Part shown: piece after piece, positions 10,580-20,640 of the stretch
Layout: each line of letters opens with the position of its first letter
How positions within the stretch are numbered: the first letter of the stretch is position 1
Source: an uncultured Flavobacteriales bacterium
Lineage (GTDB): Bacteria > Bacteroidota > Bacteroidia > Flavobacteriales > Schleiferiaceae
Length of the DNA: 63,282 nucleotides
Direction of reading: 5' to 3'
Assembly: GCA_950073045.1 (NCBI GenBank)
Contig: CATMQD010000002.1
Coordinates: 1 to 63,282 of the forward strand
Notes under the pieces: generated by a model
The model's input: only the letters and a program-made list of their open reading frames with translations
What the model was told of the DNA's origin: nothing
Database searches by the model: none
Position numbers and translations under genes: made by a program

Positions 10580-10722
10580 CTTGAAATCGAATTCATGATT
10601 TTCCTAAAGTATAGATAAAAACTGATAGCTCAGTTCATTAGCTTTTTAGAGGTTCTAACCTTTCGCAATTTTTAACCAATCCCCTTTTCAGAGAATCCTT
10701 TCTTTGCAGAAAATCACCAATC

Positions 10723-11826
10723 ATGCGAAATATATTTACAGTTCTAATTCTGGGCCTCGGTTTTAGCTTAAGTGCACAGTTTCACAGTTTAACCATGCCA
10801 AAGGCTAGTCCCGAAGCAAGTCTGCGCCAGCAAGTTGGGGTTACTTTTGTTGAGATAAACTATCACAGTCCAGCCAGTCGAGGACGTAATGTTTGGACTA
10901 ATAGTCGAGTGATACCTCAAAATGCGGAGCCCATTCCTTGGCGAGCAGGAGCGAATATGAATACCACTATCAGTTTTGATTCTGACGTGGAAATTAATGG
11001 CCAGGCTTTAGCAGCTGGTTCTTATGGTTTTCATATAATTCCCAATGGTCATAGTCATACCCTGCTTTTTGCTCAGCCAGATAATTTATGGGGTAGTTAT
11101 TATTTAGATGTAGAAAATCAGGTGGTTTTAAAGGTTGAAGTACAGGATACTAGCAGCGCTTTTAATGAATACTTGAATTATGTTGTAATTGACCGAGATC
11201 AAAATAGTGCGGTGTTTGCCTTAAAGTGGGAAGATCGAATGATCCCGTTCACCGTTTCTGTGGATCTTAATAAAACAACGGTTGAAAAATGGCGCTACGA
11301 ATTAAACGGCGAAAACACCTATCAATGGGAAGCCTGGAATGATGCCGCTGCTTGGTGCCTTCGCAATAACACCAACTTAGACGAAGCCTTAGGATGGGTT
11401 AATCGTTCTATTAATGGGGGCTATGGAGGTTTCGCAGGACATCTAAGTTTTAGAAACCTTTCTACAAAATTGGAGATTTTAGATGCTTTGGCGAAGCATG
11501 ATGAATTAGCTGAAAACCTAGAACTCTTGCAAGATATGAGCTTTGATGCTGATGATGCCCATTATATGGGGGCCACTCTTTTAAAGTTAAAACAAGATAA
11601 ATCCACGGTTAAACTAATGGAGAAAGGTTTAGCCGATAACCCTGGTGATTGGGGAATGTACCTTTATTTGGGAATTGCTCACTATTATCTTGGGGCAGAA
11701 GACGCTCGTGACGAAGCATTAGAGTCTTGTTCCGAAAATTGTCCGGAGGGTTTTAAGCCTCGATTGAAAGCAATTCAAAAGCAAATGGAGAATGGGGAAT
11801 ATGAATATCCGCAGCGGAAAGCTTAA
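10723..11826 (+). CDS. DUF2911 domain-containing protein
   Basis: Signal peptide, PKASPEASLRQQVGVTFVEINYHSPASRGRNVW...WRAGANMNTTI. Confidence 0.88.
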   Translation: MRNIFTVLILGLGFSLSAQFHSLTMPKASPEASLRQQVGVTFVEINYHSPASRGRNVWTNSRVIPQNAEPIPWRAGANMNTTISFDSDVEINGQALAAGSYGFHIIPNGHSHTLLFAQPDNLWGSYYLDVENQVVLKVEVQDTSSAFNEYLNYVVIDRDQNSAVFALKWEDRMIPFTVSVDLNKTTVEKWRYELNGENTYQWEAWNDAAAWCLRNNTNLDEALGWVNRSINGGYGGFAGHLSFRNLSTKLEILDALAKHDELAENLELLQDMSFDADDAHYMGATLLKLKQDKSTVKLMEKGLADNPGDWGMYLYLGIAHYYLGAEDARDEALESCSENCPEGFKPRLKAIQKQMENGEYEYPQRKA

Positions 11827-12478
11827 GATTATTGTTTTTGTTTTACTCTTCCCACTATCTATCTGGGGGCAAGACTTAATTGGTAGTTTCCGTGAGTACC
11901 ATGAAGGGATTTCCACCTCTGTTGTTCGGTATCAATTTTTTTCAGACAGCAGTTTCATTTACGAGCTTAAAGATGATGTGGGTGCTTATTACGGCAGAGG
12001 TGAATTTCATCAAAGCAATGATTCCCTTCGCCTTGAATTTAATAGGATTCCTGCCGAGTATAAAAAGCGCTCTATAATTAGTAAGTCGGGAAAGGATAGT
12101 CTTAGCCACTTAAGTTTGCTAAATCCTTTAAATCGAAAAAGGCCTTGGTCTTATAAGTATCAGATTTTTAGCGGAAATGATATGCTTCGCCGAGGTGAGG
12201 CAGACCAATTTGGCAGGATTAGTTTTAAACTGCAAGAGGGAGAGTATTTAAGACTATGGACTGATGGGCAGGAGTCAACTTTAATCTCAAGTGAAGAGTT
12301 TAAAATGGATTGGTCTGAGACCGATTCTGTGCAGGAGATTGTAATTCTAGATTCTGGCTTAAAGAGTTCCGTGGTTTACCTCGAGGATATAATTCATGTT
12401 TATGCCATTCGTAAGTCTAGGCATGGCTTTCGCCTGAAACAAAATGGAAGTTGGATCGAATACCGTGCAAAGGAATAA
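11792..12478 (+). CDS. hypothetical secreted protein
   Basis: 228-aa ORF with signal peptide; true start probably an internal ATG (MNIRSGK) overlapping upstream gene. Confidence 0.6.
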   Translation: MGNMNIRSGKLKIIVFVLLFPLSIWGQDLIGSFREYHEGISTSVVRYQFFSDSSFIYELKDDVGAYYGRGEFHQSNDSLRLEFNRIPAEYKKRSIISKSGKDSLSHLSLLNPLNRKRPWSYKYQIFSGNDMLRRGEADQFGRISFKLQEGEYLRLWTDGQESTLISSEEFKMDWSETDSVQEIVILDSGLKSSVVYLEDIIHVYAIRKSRHGFRLKQNGSWIEYRAKE

Positions 12479-12485
12479 TTGCCTG

Positions 12486-12875
12486 CTACTTCATCGGAGT
12501 GCATACCTCAATTAAAAATCCATTTAGATCTAGGAGGTAGGCCACTTTTTGTCCCCAAGGCTTTTCCTTTAAGGGTTCAAACTCTTCCGCTCCAGCGGCA
12601 GTGGCTTTAGCTAAATCAGCTTCAATATTTTCGGTGCTAAAAGCAAGCTCAATTCCAAATGGCGATTTACCCTTTTGGGCCTTTTGATAGGAGGCTTTAA
12701 AATTAGATTCCCCTAGGCTATGTTTAGCAAAGGCCAAAGTGGTAGCGCCACTTATAAGCTCACCATAATCGCCTTCGGGACTCATAAACTTAATCTCAAA
12801 GCCAAAAGCTTCTTTATAGAATTGAAGGCTGAGGCTAACATTTTCAACGTAAAGGATGGTATAAGCAAATAGCAT
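12486..12875 (-). CDS. VOC family (glyoxalase-like) protein
   Basis: YTILYVENVSLSLQFYKEAFGFE...YLLDLNGFLIEVC. Confidence 0.92.
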   Translation of the reverse strand: MLFAYTILYVENVSLSLQFYKEAFGFEIKFMSPEGDYGELISGATTLAFAKHSLGESNFKASYQKAQKGKSPFGIELAFSTENIEADLAKATAAGAEEFEPLKEKPWGQKVAYLLDLNGFLIEVCTPMK

Positions 12876-12943
12876 GGTTAATGTTTTTTCTTTTATAATA
12901 GCTCCTCGAATTTAAATGATAGGAGCCTGATAGAGGAAGGCTT

Positions 12944-12982
12944 CAAAAAAAAAAAAAACACCCCTCACATAATGCAAGGGGT
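12944..12982 (-). terminator. rho-independent terminator downstream of gap
   Basis: cacccct...aggggtg inverted repeat preceded on + strand by poly-A (poly-T on minus strand). Confidence 0.8.
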
Positions 12983-13022
12983 GCTAATCTTATAATAACT
13001 AAGACCTAGGGTCTTTTAAAGC

Positions 13023-14477
13023 CTAATAATAACGCTTACGACGTACTTCAGCGATGTATTTACTTAAGCGGATAACCTGACGGCTGTATCCATACTCATT
13101 ATCGTACCAAACATAAAGCGTCATGTTTTTGCCATTAGCATCAACAATGGTAGCAGGGCTATCGAAGATAGATGGGCAAGATTCACCAACGATATCGCTA
13201 GATACTAATTCGTTGCTCATGCTATAACGAATCTGCTCAACTAAATCGCCTTTAAGAGCTGCTTTACGCATTACTTCGTTTACACCTGCTAAGTCGGTAG
13301 CGTTTTTAACTTCTAAGTTTAAAATTGCTAAGGAACCATTAGGAACAGGAACACGAATAGCATTAGAAGTTAATTTACCTTCCATTACTGGTAGTGCTTT
13401 GGCAACTGCTTTTCCAGCACCAGTTTCGGTAATAACCATGTTTAAGGCAGCAGCACGACCACGACGGTATTTCTTGTGCATATTATCTACCAAGTTCTGG
13501 TCATTAGTATAGGCATGCACCGTTTCGATATGACCACGCTCTACGCCGAAAGCATCTTCGATAACTTTCAATACTGGAGTAATCGCATTGGTAGTACAGC
13601 TTGCCGCTGAGAAGATATCTACTTCTTTAGGATCGTAATCGGTTTGGTTAACACCGTGTACGATATTGGGAACGCCTTTACCAGGAGCGGTTAATAATAC
13701 TTTGGCAGCACCTTTAGCTTTAAGGTGACGGGCTAAAGCCTGATCATCGCGGAAAGCACCGGTATTATCAATAATTAAGGCATCGTTAATTCCATAAGCG
13801 GTATAGTCGATGTCTTCTGGAGCGCTTGCGCTGATAAATTTAATTTGACGACCATTAATTATAAGGGCCATGTTTTCTACATCCGCTTCAACGGTTCCTG
13901 GGAAGTCACCGTGTACGGAATCTACTCTTAAGTTAGAGGCTCTTTTTTCTAAGCTCTCTGGAGTTTCACCGCGGCTAACTACGGCGCGTAAACGCAATTG
14001 CTCACCCATGCCTTCTTGCGCCATCAATTCGCGCGCTACTAAACGACCAATACGACCGAAACCATAAAGAACAACGTCCTTAGGGTTTGTGCGCTGCATG
14101 TTGTTGGGACCGATAAAGTCTTTCAACTTATCCATTAAGAATACGGTCTCGTTGGCATAATCATTACCTTCTTTTAACCATTCGCTAGCTAAGCGACCAA
14201 TGTCCATACGAGCCGGAGCAAGGTCTAATTTTACTAACTCGTCTAGTAGACTTACAGTGTCGGAAATGGTAATGTTTTGTCCAACAAAATTGCGAGCATA
14301 GGAGTGCAGATTCAATACTTCACTTGGACGTTGGTCCACTAGAGTATTGCGGAAAAGAACGGTTTCAATGCCTTTATCTAAATAAAGATCATTGATGTTC
14401 TTAATAAATTGCACGGCCAGCTTTTCTTGCTGGATCCTTTGAGCAACAGAATCTTGATAATTGTTTGTCTGCGCCAT
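13023..14477 (-). CDS. gap: glyceraldehyde-3-phosphate dehydrogenase with N-terminal extension
   Basis: YGFGRIGRLVARE, SAASCTTNAITPV, WYDNEYGYSRQV. Confidence 0.95.
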   Translation of the reverse strand: MAQTNNYQDSVAQRIQQEKLAVQFIKNINDLYLDKGIETVLFRNTLVDQRPSEVLNLHSYARNFVGQNITISDTVSLLDELVKLDLAPARMDIGRLASEWLKEGNDYANETVFLMDKLKDFIGPNNMQRTNPKDVVLYGFGRIGRLVARELMAQEGMGEQLRLRAVVSRGETPESLEKRASNLRVDSVHGDFPGTVEADVENMALIINGRQIKFISASAPEDIDYTAYGINDALIIDNTGAFRDDQALARHLKAKGAAKVLLTAPGKGVPNIVHGVNQTDYDPKEVDIFSAASCTTNAITPVLKVIEDAFGVERGHIETVHAYTNDQNLVDNMHKKYRRGRAAALNMVITETGAGKAVAKALPVMEGKLTSNAIRVPVPNGSLAILNLEVKNATDLAGVNEVMRKAALKGDLVEQIRYSMSNELVSSDIVGESCPSIFDSPATIVDANGKNMTLYVWYDNEYGYSRQVIRLSKYIAEVRRKRYY

Positions 14478-14599
14478 TTTAGCGGTTTTAGAGAGGGATT
14501 AAAAACGCCGCAAATGTAGGTATTTAAGCTTATTTGCAGACTATCATTGTTCTGGCTTTTACAGACTTGAATCCCCTAAGCTTAGTGTTAAAAGTACCT

Positions 14600-15628
14600 T
14601 TAGTAGATTCCTTGTTGGTTGGCCCAATTACGATACTTGGCACCATTAATATTATGCTGCCTTAAAGTACGTGCAAAGGCGTGATAACCTGGTCGATCAG
14701 GATCAGCACACATATAAATATAGCTGTGGTTTTCGGCTTTTAATACGGCATCAATACTGCGGGGATCGGGAATACGAATCGGCCCTGGAGGTAAACCTTC
14801 GTATTTATAGGTATTGTACTTAGAGTCGATGGATAGATTTTTAGTGTAAACCCTGCGCACTTCAATATTGGGATCTTCCTGTTTCATGGCGAAGATTACC
14901 GTGGGATCGGATTGCAGTTTTATATTTTTTTCTAATCGGTTTATATACAGCCCTGCTACTCTGGGCATTTCACTGGGCTTGGAGGTTTCACTCTCTACGA
15001 TACTGGCCAGTGTAATTACCTCGTGTCGGTTTAAACCACTTTCATCTAAAAGAGATTGACGTTTTCCCCAAAATTTCTCCGATTCTTGAAGCATTCTTTG
15101 CACAAAATCTTTGGGGGAGGTATTCCAATAGAACTCATAGGTGTTTGCGAGGAAAAATCCCGGCAGCTCTTCACGACTAATTTTAAAGTCTTCCAAAATT
15201 TCAGGGCCTTCTAAATAGTTTAAAAACTCTAAGGAATCCGGCTCCAAGTCGCGCGCAGCTTGTCCGGCCAAACCTTTGAGGTCCATTGCCATATTTAGCG
15301 TAAGTCGCACAGGCTCTTGAATTCCCGCGCGGAGGCGATTCACTAAAGTATTATTATTCATTCCCGGCTCAAGGGCATAACGACCAGGCTTTAGAGATTT
15401 ACCAAGCTCCTTGGCTTCTGCTAAAATTTTAAATGATTCTGGGTTTTCGAGTAAGGTATCGAGCCGAAAGGCTACACGCTCTAAATCATCTTCGGGGGCC
15501 ACAAAGAAATACTGAGTTTGGCCAAAGTCTCGAACATTAGGCTGTAATGCAATGCTGTAAAATTTATAGATCAAATAAACGCCCAATGATAAAATGAGGG
15601 TTAAGAAGATGAGTAGCGGTTTTTTCAT
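14600..15628 (-). CDS. mltG: endolytic transglycosylase MltG
   Basis: MKKPLLIF TM start; ASIVESETSKPSEMPRVAGLYINRLEKNIKLQSDPTVIFA; YNTYKYEGLPPGPI. Confidence 0.95.
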   Translation of the reverse strand: MKKPLLIFLTLILSLGVYLIYKFYSIALQPNVRDFGQTQYFFVAPEDDLERVAFRLDTLLENPESFKILAEAKELGKSLKPGRYALEPGMNNNTLVNRLRAGIQEPVRLTLNMAMDLKGLAGQAARDLEPDSLEFLNYLEGPEILEDFKISREELPGFFLANTYEFYWNTSPKDFVQRMLQESEKFWGKRQSLLDESGLNRHEVITLASIVESETSKPSEMPRVAGLYINRLEKNIKLQSDPTVIFAMKQEDPNIEVRRVYTKNLSIDSKYNTYKYEGLPPGPIRIPDPRSIDAVLKAENHSYIYMCADPDRPGYHAFARTLRQHNINGAKYRNWANQQGIY

Positions 15629-17595
15629 TGAAAGAAGTTCTGATAAAGGTTTTGCGCTTGTTGGTTGTTCGGGTCGAGGCGCAAGATAGCAAGCACCGCC
15701 TTTTTTAAAGTTTCCGCATCCTCTTTTTGCATGGCCCAACGACCTAAATTTTGCCAAGCTAATAGGTAGTCAGGATAATGTTCTATGCATTGCTCTAAAT
15801 AAGGACCGGCCTCCTCAATACGACCTTGCTGAAGATATAGGAAGGCCAAATTGTTTAAGGCCTCTTTATGATAGCTTTCCTCTGCTAAAACCTCCTTCCA
15901 TAGCGATTCAGCACGGCTAATTTGCTTTTGCTGATAAAGTAAAGACGCAAATTTGTTTTTAAAATCGCCAATAAAGGGAGCAAGTTCTACCGCCCGCTCA
16001 TAAAGTGCTAAAGCACTTTGAACTTCCCCCTTCATTTTATAGGCTTCCGCTAAGCGATAGGCTGTCCATGCATCTTTATTACTATAATCGCGTTTATTTA
16101 AATTTTGCATTAATCGCTCCAAGCCATATTGCGAAGCAAAGTGATATAACTGCTCATAATCTTGGGCGAGGTAGAAATAATAGGTCCAGAGGTAGATCCG
16201 CTCGGGATAATTTTTAGCTACTTGATTCAGAAAGGTGGCTGCGCTATCTAAAAGGTAATTCCTTGCTCCAAAACGCTCATATTGTTGTAAGTAGGCCAAG
16301 GCCTTGTCGCGGGCTGAAGGTTGCTCATCATTAATAGACTTCAATTCAATAAATACCCCCTTTTCCTCCAAGGCATCAGCAATTTGCTGGGGTTTACGGA
16401 TATAGTGATCGTGAACGGTAACGTGCGGAATATCACTAGCCTGGGAAGGAGGCATGTGACATTTTACGCAATTGTCGTTTTCGAGCGCTCTCGCTTCAGC
16501 GGAAGCGGAACATAAAACCTGGGTGCTTTGGCCATGACAATTGGTGCAGCTAAGGTTGAAGTTTTGCAAATTGGTTTCCTTTACCGAAAGGTGAGGATTA
16601 TGGCAAGAAGTACAAGTATATTGTTCGGGCGCCGATTGGTAGCATTTACTCAGCTTAAAGCGATCGGCATGAGAGGCCATAATAAAGCGATCTTCGGAAT
16701 CTGAATAGCGGGGTAAGAAAACCTGCATCACCTCTTTTAATTCCATGCCCGGCTTAAAATCAAAAAAGCTTTTGCCTGGCTTTAAAACAGCATTTCCTTG
16801 GAGGTGACAACGTTGGCAAATTTCAAATTGCAGCTGGGCGCTGAGGCGTTTGGGATTAACAATACTGCGATCGGCCATTTTGGAGGTGTCGGTAATTTCA
16901 CCACGGCTAATTTTAGCGACATGGGCTTCACCTGGACCGTGGCAGCGCTCGCAGTTTATCCCCTCGGGTATCGATTTAAATTTATTGCTACTCCCCATCA
17001 CAAATTCGGTGGGCATCGCATTGTGGCATGACATACACTCGAGGCCAATTATCCGTGAAAAGCGACTATTGTTGCCATCTTCAAAACCAGGTGGGAAATC
17101 GAGTTTTTGCTCTTGGGCATACCAGGTAAAAGGTGCCTGGTGGAAATAAGAGTTTTCTTCGAGGAGGTGAGAGTTCGTATGCTGGCCGCTACCAATTACA
17201 TAATCGATTATCTTAACTAATTGATGGGTGGTGTCGCCATCTTCTATACGAAACTCCTTGAGGTAGAGTTGATTGTTCTCCCAAAAAGGTTGATAGTAAT
17301 AGTCCAAATATTCATCATAAAGCAAACTATGGCCATCAATATCTGCAATGCTTTTTAGGGTATCCGCTTTCGCGAGAGATTGCCCCATACCCGTTTGGGA
17401 AAATGTTTGGTGAATTCCGGCATGGCAGGTCATACAGGTTTGCATACCTACATAGCCCACGGTATCATGATGATTAAGCCAGGCGAGTTCTTCTTTTTCC
17501 GCGCTAGAGCTGAGCTTATTAGGCTTTTCATCACATTGAATAGCCAGGCTTCCAATTAGGAAAAGAATGGCAACTAAGACCAGGCTTTTTCTCAT
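15625..17595 (-). CDS. multiheme c-type cytochrome with C-terminal TPR repeats
   Basis: Seven CXXCH motifs (CMTCH, CMSCH, CERCH, CQRCH, CTSCH, CTNCH, CVKCH), lipoprotein-like N-terminus MRKSLVLVAILFLIGSLAIQC, then TPR region. Confidence 0.9.
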   Translation of the reverse strand: MRKSLVLVAILFLIGSLAIQCDEKPNKLSSSAEKEELAWLNHHDTVGYVGMQTCMTCHAGIHQTFSQTGMGQSLAKADTLKSIADIDGHSLLYDEYLDYYYQPFWENNQLYLKEFRIEDGDTTHQLVKIIDYVIGSGQHTNSHLLEENSYFHQAPFTWYAQEQKLDFPPGFEDGNNSRFSRIIGLECMSCHNAMPTEFVMGSSNKFKSIPEGINCERCHGPGEAHVAKISRGEITDTSKMADRSIVNPKRLSAQLQFEICQRCHLQGNAVLKPGKSFFDFKPGMELKEVMQVFLPRYSDSEDRFIMASHADRFKLSKCYQSAPEQYTCTSCHNPHLSVKETNLQNFNLSCTNCHGQSTQVLCSASAEARALENDNCVKCHMPPSQASDIPHVTVHDHYIRKPQQIADALEEKGVFIELKSINDEQPSARDKALAYLQQYERFGARNYLLDSAATFLNQVAKNYPERIYLWTYYFYLAQDYEQLYHFASQYGLERLMQNLNKRDYSNKDAWTAYRLAEAYKMKGEVQSALALYERAVELAPFIGDFKNKFASLLYQQKQISRAESLWKEVLAEESYHKEALNNLAFLYLQQGRIEEAGPYLEQCIEHYPDYLLAWQNLGRWAMQKEDAETLKKAVLAILRLDPNNQQAQNLYQNFFQ

Positions 17596-18119
17596 AAATC
17601 CTCCTTCAAGAGTTGAAACAAACATTCATCTACAAAGGAATCGCCTTGACGATACCATTGTTTACGCTCGCCGTATTTTTTAAAACCTACTTTTTCAAAG
17701 AGCGCTATACTGGCCTCATTATTTAGGGCAATGCCAGCATAAACCTGTCTGAGGTTAAAACTTTGAAATAGGTAGTCTATAAATAGTTTGAGTGCCTTTT
17801 GCGCATAACCTTTTCCAGATTCACTTTGCTTGCCAATTAGGATCCCGATTCCCCCTCGCAAATGGTCGGCATCGAAGTCAAAACAATCTACTAGGCCTAT
17901 GCTTTCGTCGTCTTTGCAGATTACCAATCGCAGCTGTCCACTTTGGTAGGGACTTTCACCGGCTTGCTTTAAATATTGCTTTAGGAGATATTGGCTATGG
18001 GGCATCCTTTGCTGGGAGGCAGACCAAAAAGCAGGATCGTTTTCCCAAGCGAGTAATAAGCTGAGGTCTTCCGGCTCTAAAGGCCGAAGATGAATTTCGT
18101 CTTTGCGGAGCTTTATCAT
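17592..18119 (-). CDS. GNAT family N-acetyltransferase
   Basis: LRPLEPEDLSLLLAWEND... GKGYAQKALKLFIDY.. NEASIALFEKVGFKKYGE. Confidence 0.92.
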   Translation of the reverse strand: MIKLRKDEIHLRPLEPEDLSLLLAWENDPAFWSASQQRMPHSQYLLKQYLKQAGESPYQSGQLRLVICKDDESIGLVDCFDFDADHLRGGIGILIGKQSESGKGYAQKALKLFIDYLFQSFNLRQVYAGIALNNEASIALFEKVGFKKYGERKQWYRQGDSFVDECLFQLLKEDL

Positions 18120-18877
18120 GCGATTTGGCCTTCAAAAACTTTAAGGGCTGGTCCTACCAACCAAATATTATGATAGCCCTTGTCGGGATGGAACTGAATG
18201 GTGAGTCCTAAGGTTCCGCCTTTGGTATGCATTTGAACCGGAGAGGGGGCCTGGTATTTATGATGAGCTACCAATGCGGCTGCCGTTACTCCTGTCCCAC
18301 AGCTGTAGGTTTCGTCTTCTACGCCACGCTCGTATGTACGCATTTGCCAATTCTGACCAGCGCCTTGCACAAAATTTACGTTTACGCCATCTTTTTTATA
18401 GGTATCGCTGTACCGGATGGCATGGGCGGCCGAAAGAATATCCAGTTGATTAGGATCATCTATAAACTGAACGTGATGAGGTGAACCAGTATCAGTAAAG
18501 AAATCGCCCATTCGTGATTCTATATTGGCCACATCGCCCATTTGTAGTTTTACGCGCTCGGCTTCCACTTGTGCTTTATGTGGACCATCGATGGCAATAA
18601 AGCTGAATTGGTCTCCCATTCCTAAATCGTGAGCAAAGCGAGCGATACATCGACCGCCGTTACCACACATGCTGCTCTCGCGACCATCGCTATTGTAATA
18701 GATCATTCGGAAGTCGTATCCCGCTTCCTCGGCCAAGATTATTAGGCCATCGGCACCAATTCCAAAACGACGGTGACAAAGTTTCTCGATTTCTTTCTGA
18801 CTGATTGTCGGAATTTCCCGGCGACCATCGATCATGATAAAGTCATTTCCGGTACCTTGGTATTTGTAAAATGTCAT
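18116..18877 (-). CDS. dapF: diaminopimelate epimerase
   Basis: MTFYKYQGTGNDFIMIDGR, YYNSDGRESSMCGNGGRC, ERGVEDETYSCGTG. Confidence 0.97.
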   Translation of the reverse strand: MTFYKYQGTGNDFIMIDGRREIPTISQKEIEKLCHRRFGIGADGLIILAEEAGYDFRMIYYNSDGRESSMCGNGGRCIARFAHDLGMGDQFSFIAIDGPHKAQVEAERVKLQMGDVANIESRMGDFFTDTGSPHHVQFIDDPNQLDILSAAHAIRYSDTYKKDGVNVNFVQGAGQNWQMRTYERGVEDETYSCGTGVTAAALVAHHKYQAPSPVQMHTKGGTLGLTIQFHPDKGYHNIWLVGPALKVFEGQIA

Positions 18878-18989
18878 ATGGTGCTTGCCCTGTTAAAAAG
18901 TCGTTAAAGGCGGTTGTAGAAAGGTACTAGGCCTTGACATGGAACAGTTATTGGAAAAAATTTGTTGCAAAGTAAAAAGATAGGATAAC

Positions 18990-20444
18990 ATGAAGAATAT
19001 AGCAAAGCTCATTTTGATTTCAGCTTTTGGCGGAATGATCACTTTGGGTTTGTACAAAGCTTTTTTTGAAAAGCAAAACAGCAAAACCTACATTGAAGCT
19101 CCCGCCCAAGTAAACCAAAGTCCCGTAAATTATAGTATCCCACCGACTGCTCCCGATAATTTTGTAGAAGCAGCCCAAAAGAGTGTCCATAGTGTGGTGC
19201 ACGTTAAAACTGCTGTTCGCGCCCGCGTTCCGGTTGTGCAATCGCCTTTGGACTTTTTCTTTGGTGTGCCGCAAGCTCCCGGTGAAGGACAATTGCAATT
19301 GGGAACCGGTTCGGGAGTAATTATTAGTGGAGATGGATATATCGTTACGAATAACCATGTAATAGATAAGGCTGAGGAAATTTTGGTTAGTCTTAATAGT
19401 GGTGAGGAGTATTCGGCAAAAGTTATCGGTACTGATCCCACAACCGATATTGCCCTCATTAAAATTGATGACGAAGTAGAAGGATTGCCTTACCTCAATT
19501 TTAGCAATAGCGATAATATTAAAGTGGGCGAATGGGTGCTAGCGGTAGGAAATCCTTTTAATCTAACTTCAACCGTAACTGCCGGTATCGTATCTGCGAA
19601 AGCACGAAACATTGGCATTATTAATGAACGCGCAGCCATTGAATCCTTTATTCAAACTGATGCAGCGGTAAACCCCGGTAATAGCGGTGGTGCCTTGGTA
19701 AATACTCGTGGTGAGTTAGTAGGAATTAATTCTGCAATTAGCACGCGCACCGGAAGCTTTGAAGGTTATTCCTTTGCCGTTCCTAGCAATTTAGCCGAGA
19801 AGGTAGTTGCCGATTTAAAAGAATATGGCACCGTACAGAGAGCCTTTTTAGGCGTAAGCATTTCAGATGTTAGTCAGCGTTTAGCCGATGAAATGAACTT
19901 AGATGTAAACTCTGGGGTTTTCGTAGGTGGTTTGAGCGAAAATGGCGCTGCGGCAGAAGCCGGTATTCAGGAAGGTGATATTATCGTAGCGGTTGATGAC
20001 CGTGAAGTGAAAAAGATGGCGCAGCTCCAAGAGATTATTGGAGGTAAACGTCCAGGAGAGAAAGTTAAAGTATCGGTATTAAGAGACCAGGACCGTGAAG
20101 ATTTTATGGTTACCCTTCGAAATGTAAATGGTACTACTAAACGCTATAAAAAGGAAGATCTTCAGTTTTTAACCCTGTTGGGTGGCAGCTTTAGAGAGGT
20201 GAATGAAAAGGAACGTCAGGCTTATCGAATTCCTTATGGCGTAAAGATTATTGATGTGAAGTCGGGCATCTTAGCAGACCAAGAGATTCCAGCTGGTTTC
20301 ATTATTACTCAGATTAATCAGAAGCCGATAAAAACGGTGCAGGATATTAATGAAATTGGAAAATCATTACCCCGCGATAAACCAGTTATCATTTTTGGTG
20401 TTTTACCTAATGGTAGAGAGAAATACTACGCTTTTGGTTTTTAG
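18990..20444 (+). CDS. Do/DegP-type periplasmic serine protease with PDZ domains
   Basis: GSGVIISGDGYIVTNNHVI, TDIALIKI, AAVNPGNSGGALVN, PDZ segments. Confidence 0.96.
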   Translation: MKNIAKLILISAFGGMITLGLYKAFFEKQNSKTYIEAPAQVNQSPVNYSIPPTAPDNFVEAAQKSVHSVVHVKTAVRARVPVVQSPLDFFFGVPQAPGEGQLQLGTGSGVIISGDGYIVTNNHVIDKAEEILVSLNSGEEYSAKVIGTDPTTDIALIKIDDEVEGLPYLNFSNSDNIKVGEWVLAVGNPFNLTSTVTAGIVSAKARNIGIINERAAIESFIQTDAAVNPGNSGGALVNTRGELVGINSAISTRTGSFEGYSFAVPSNLAEKVVADLKEYGTVQRAFLGVSISDVSQRLADEMNLDVNSGVFVGGLSENGAAAEAGIQEGDIIVAVDDREVKKMAQLQEIIGGKRPGEKVKVSVLRDQDREDFMVTLRNVNGTTKRYKKEDLQFLTLLGGSFREVNEKERQAYRIPYGVKIIDVKSGILADQEIPAGFIITQINQKPIKTVQDINEIGKSLPRDKPVIIFGVLPNGREKYYAFGF

Positions 20445-20469
20445 ACTGCGTGATTTGAATTAAGGAAGA

Positions 20470-20497
20470 AGGGTCCCGATTTTTCGGGACCCTTTTT
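20470..20497 (+). terminator. rho-independent terminator
   Basis: gggtcccgatttttcgggaccctttttatttta. Confidence 0.88.
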
Positions 20498-20640
20498 ATT
20501 TTATGAGCTTAGAACTAAGACTTCGTAATCTAGCGTCTAGCGTCTTCTCTAAAATGAAACCTGATGAAACTAAGAGTTGATACTTTCTAGGAACATTATG
20601 GAGAACTACTAAGTACTCAATACTAGCTACTAAATACTAA

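Noticed and set aside
15629-15757. N-terminal 43-aa extension of the mltG ORF
   Set aside because: Overlaps the 3' end of the cytochrome gene; MKKPLLIFLTLILSLG at 15628 is a natural TM start with a 4-nt ATGA overlap
16798-17149. Plus-strand ORFs antisense to the multiheme cytochrome
   Set aside because: Opposite-strand shadow ORFs of a gene with seven CXXCH motifs
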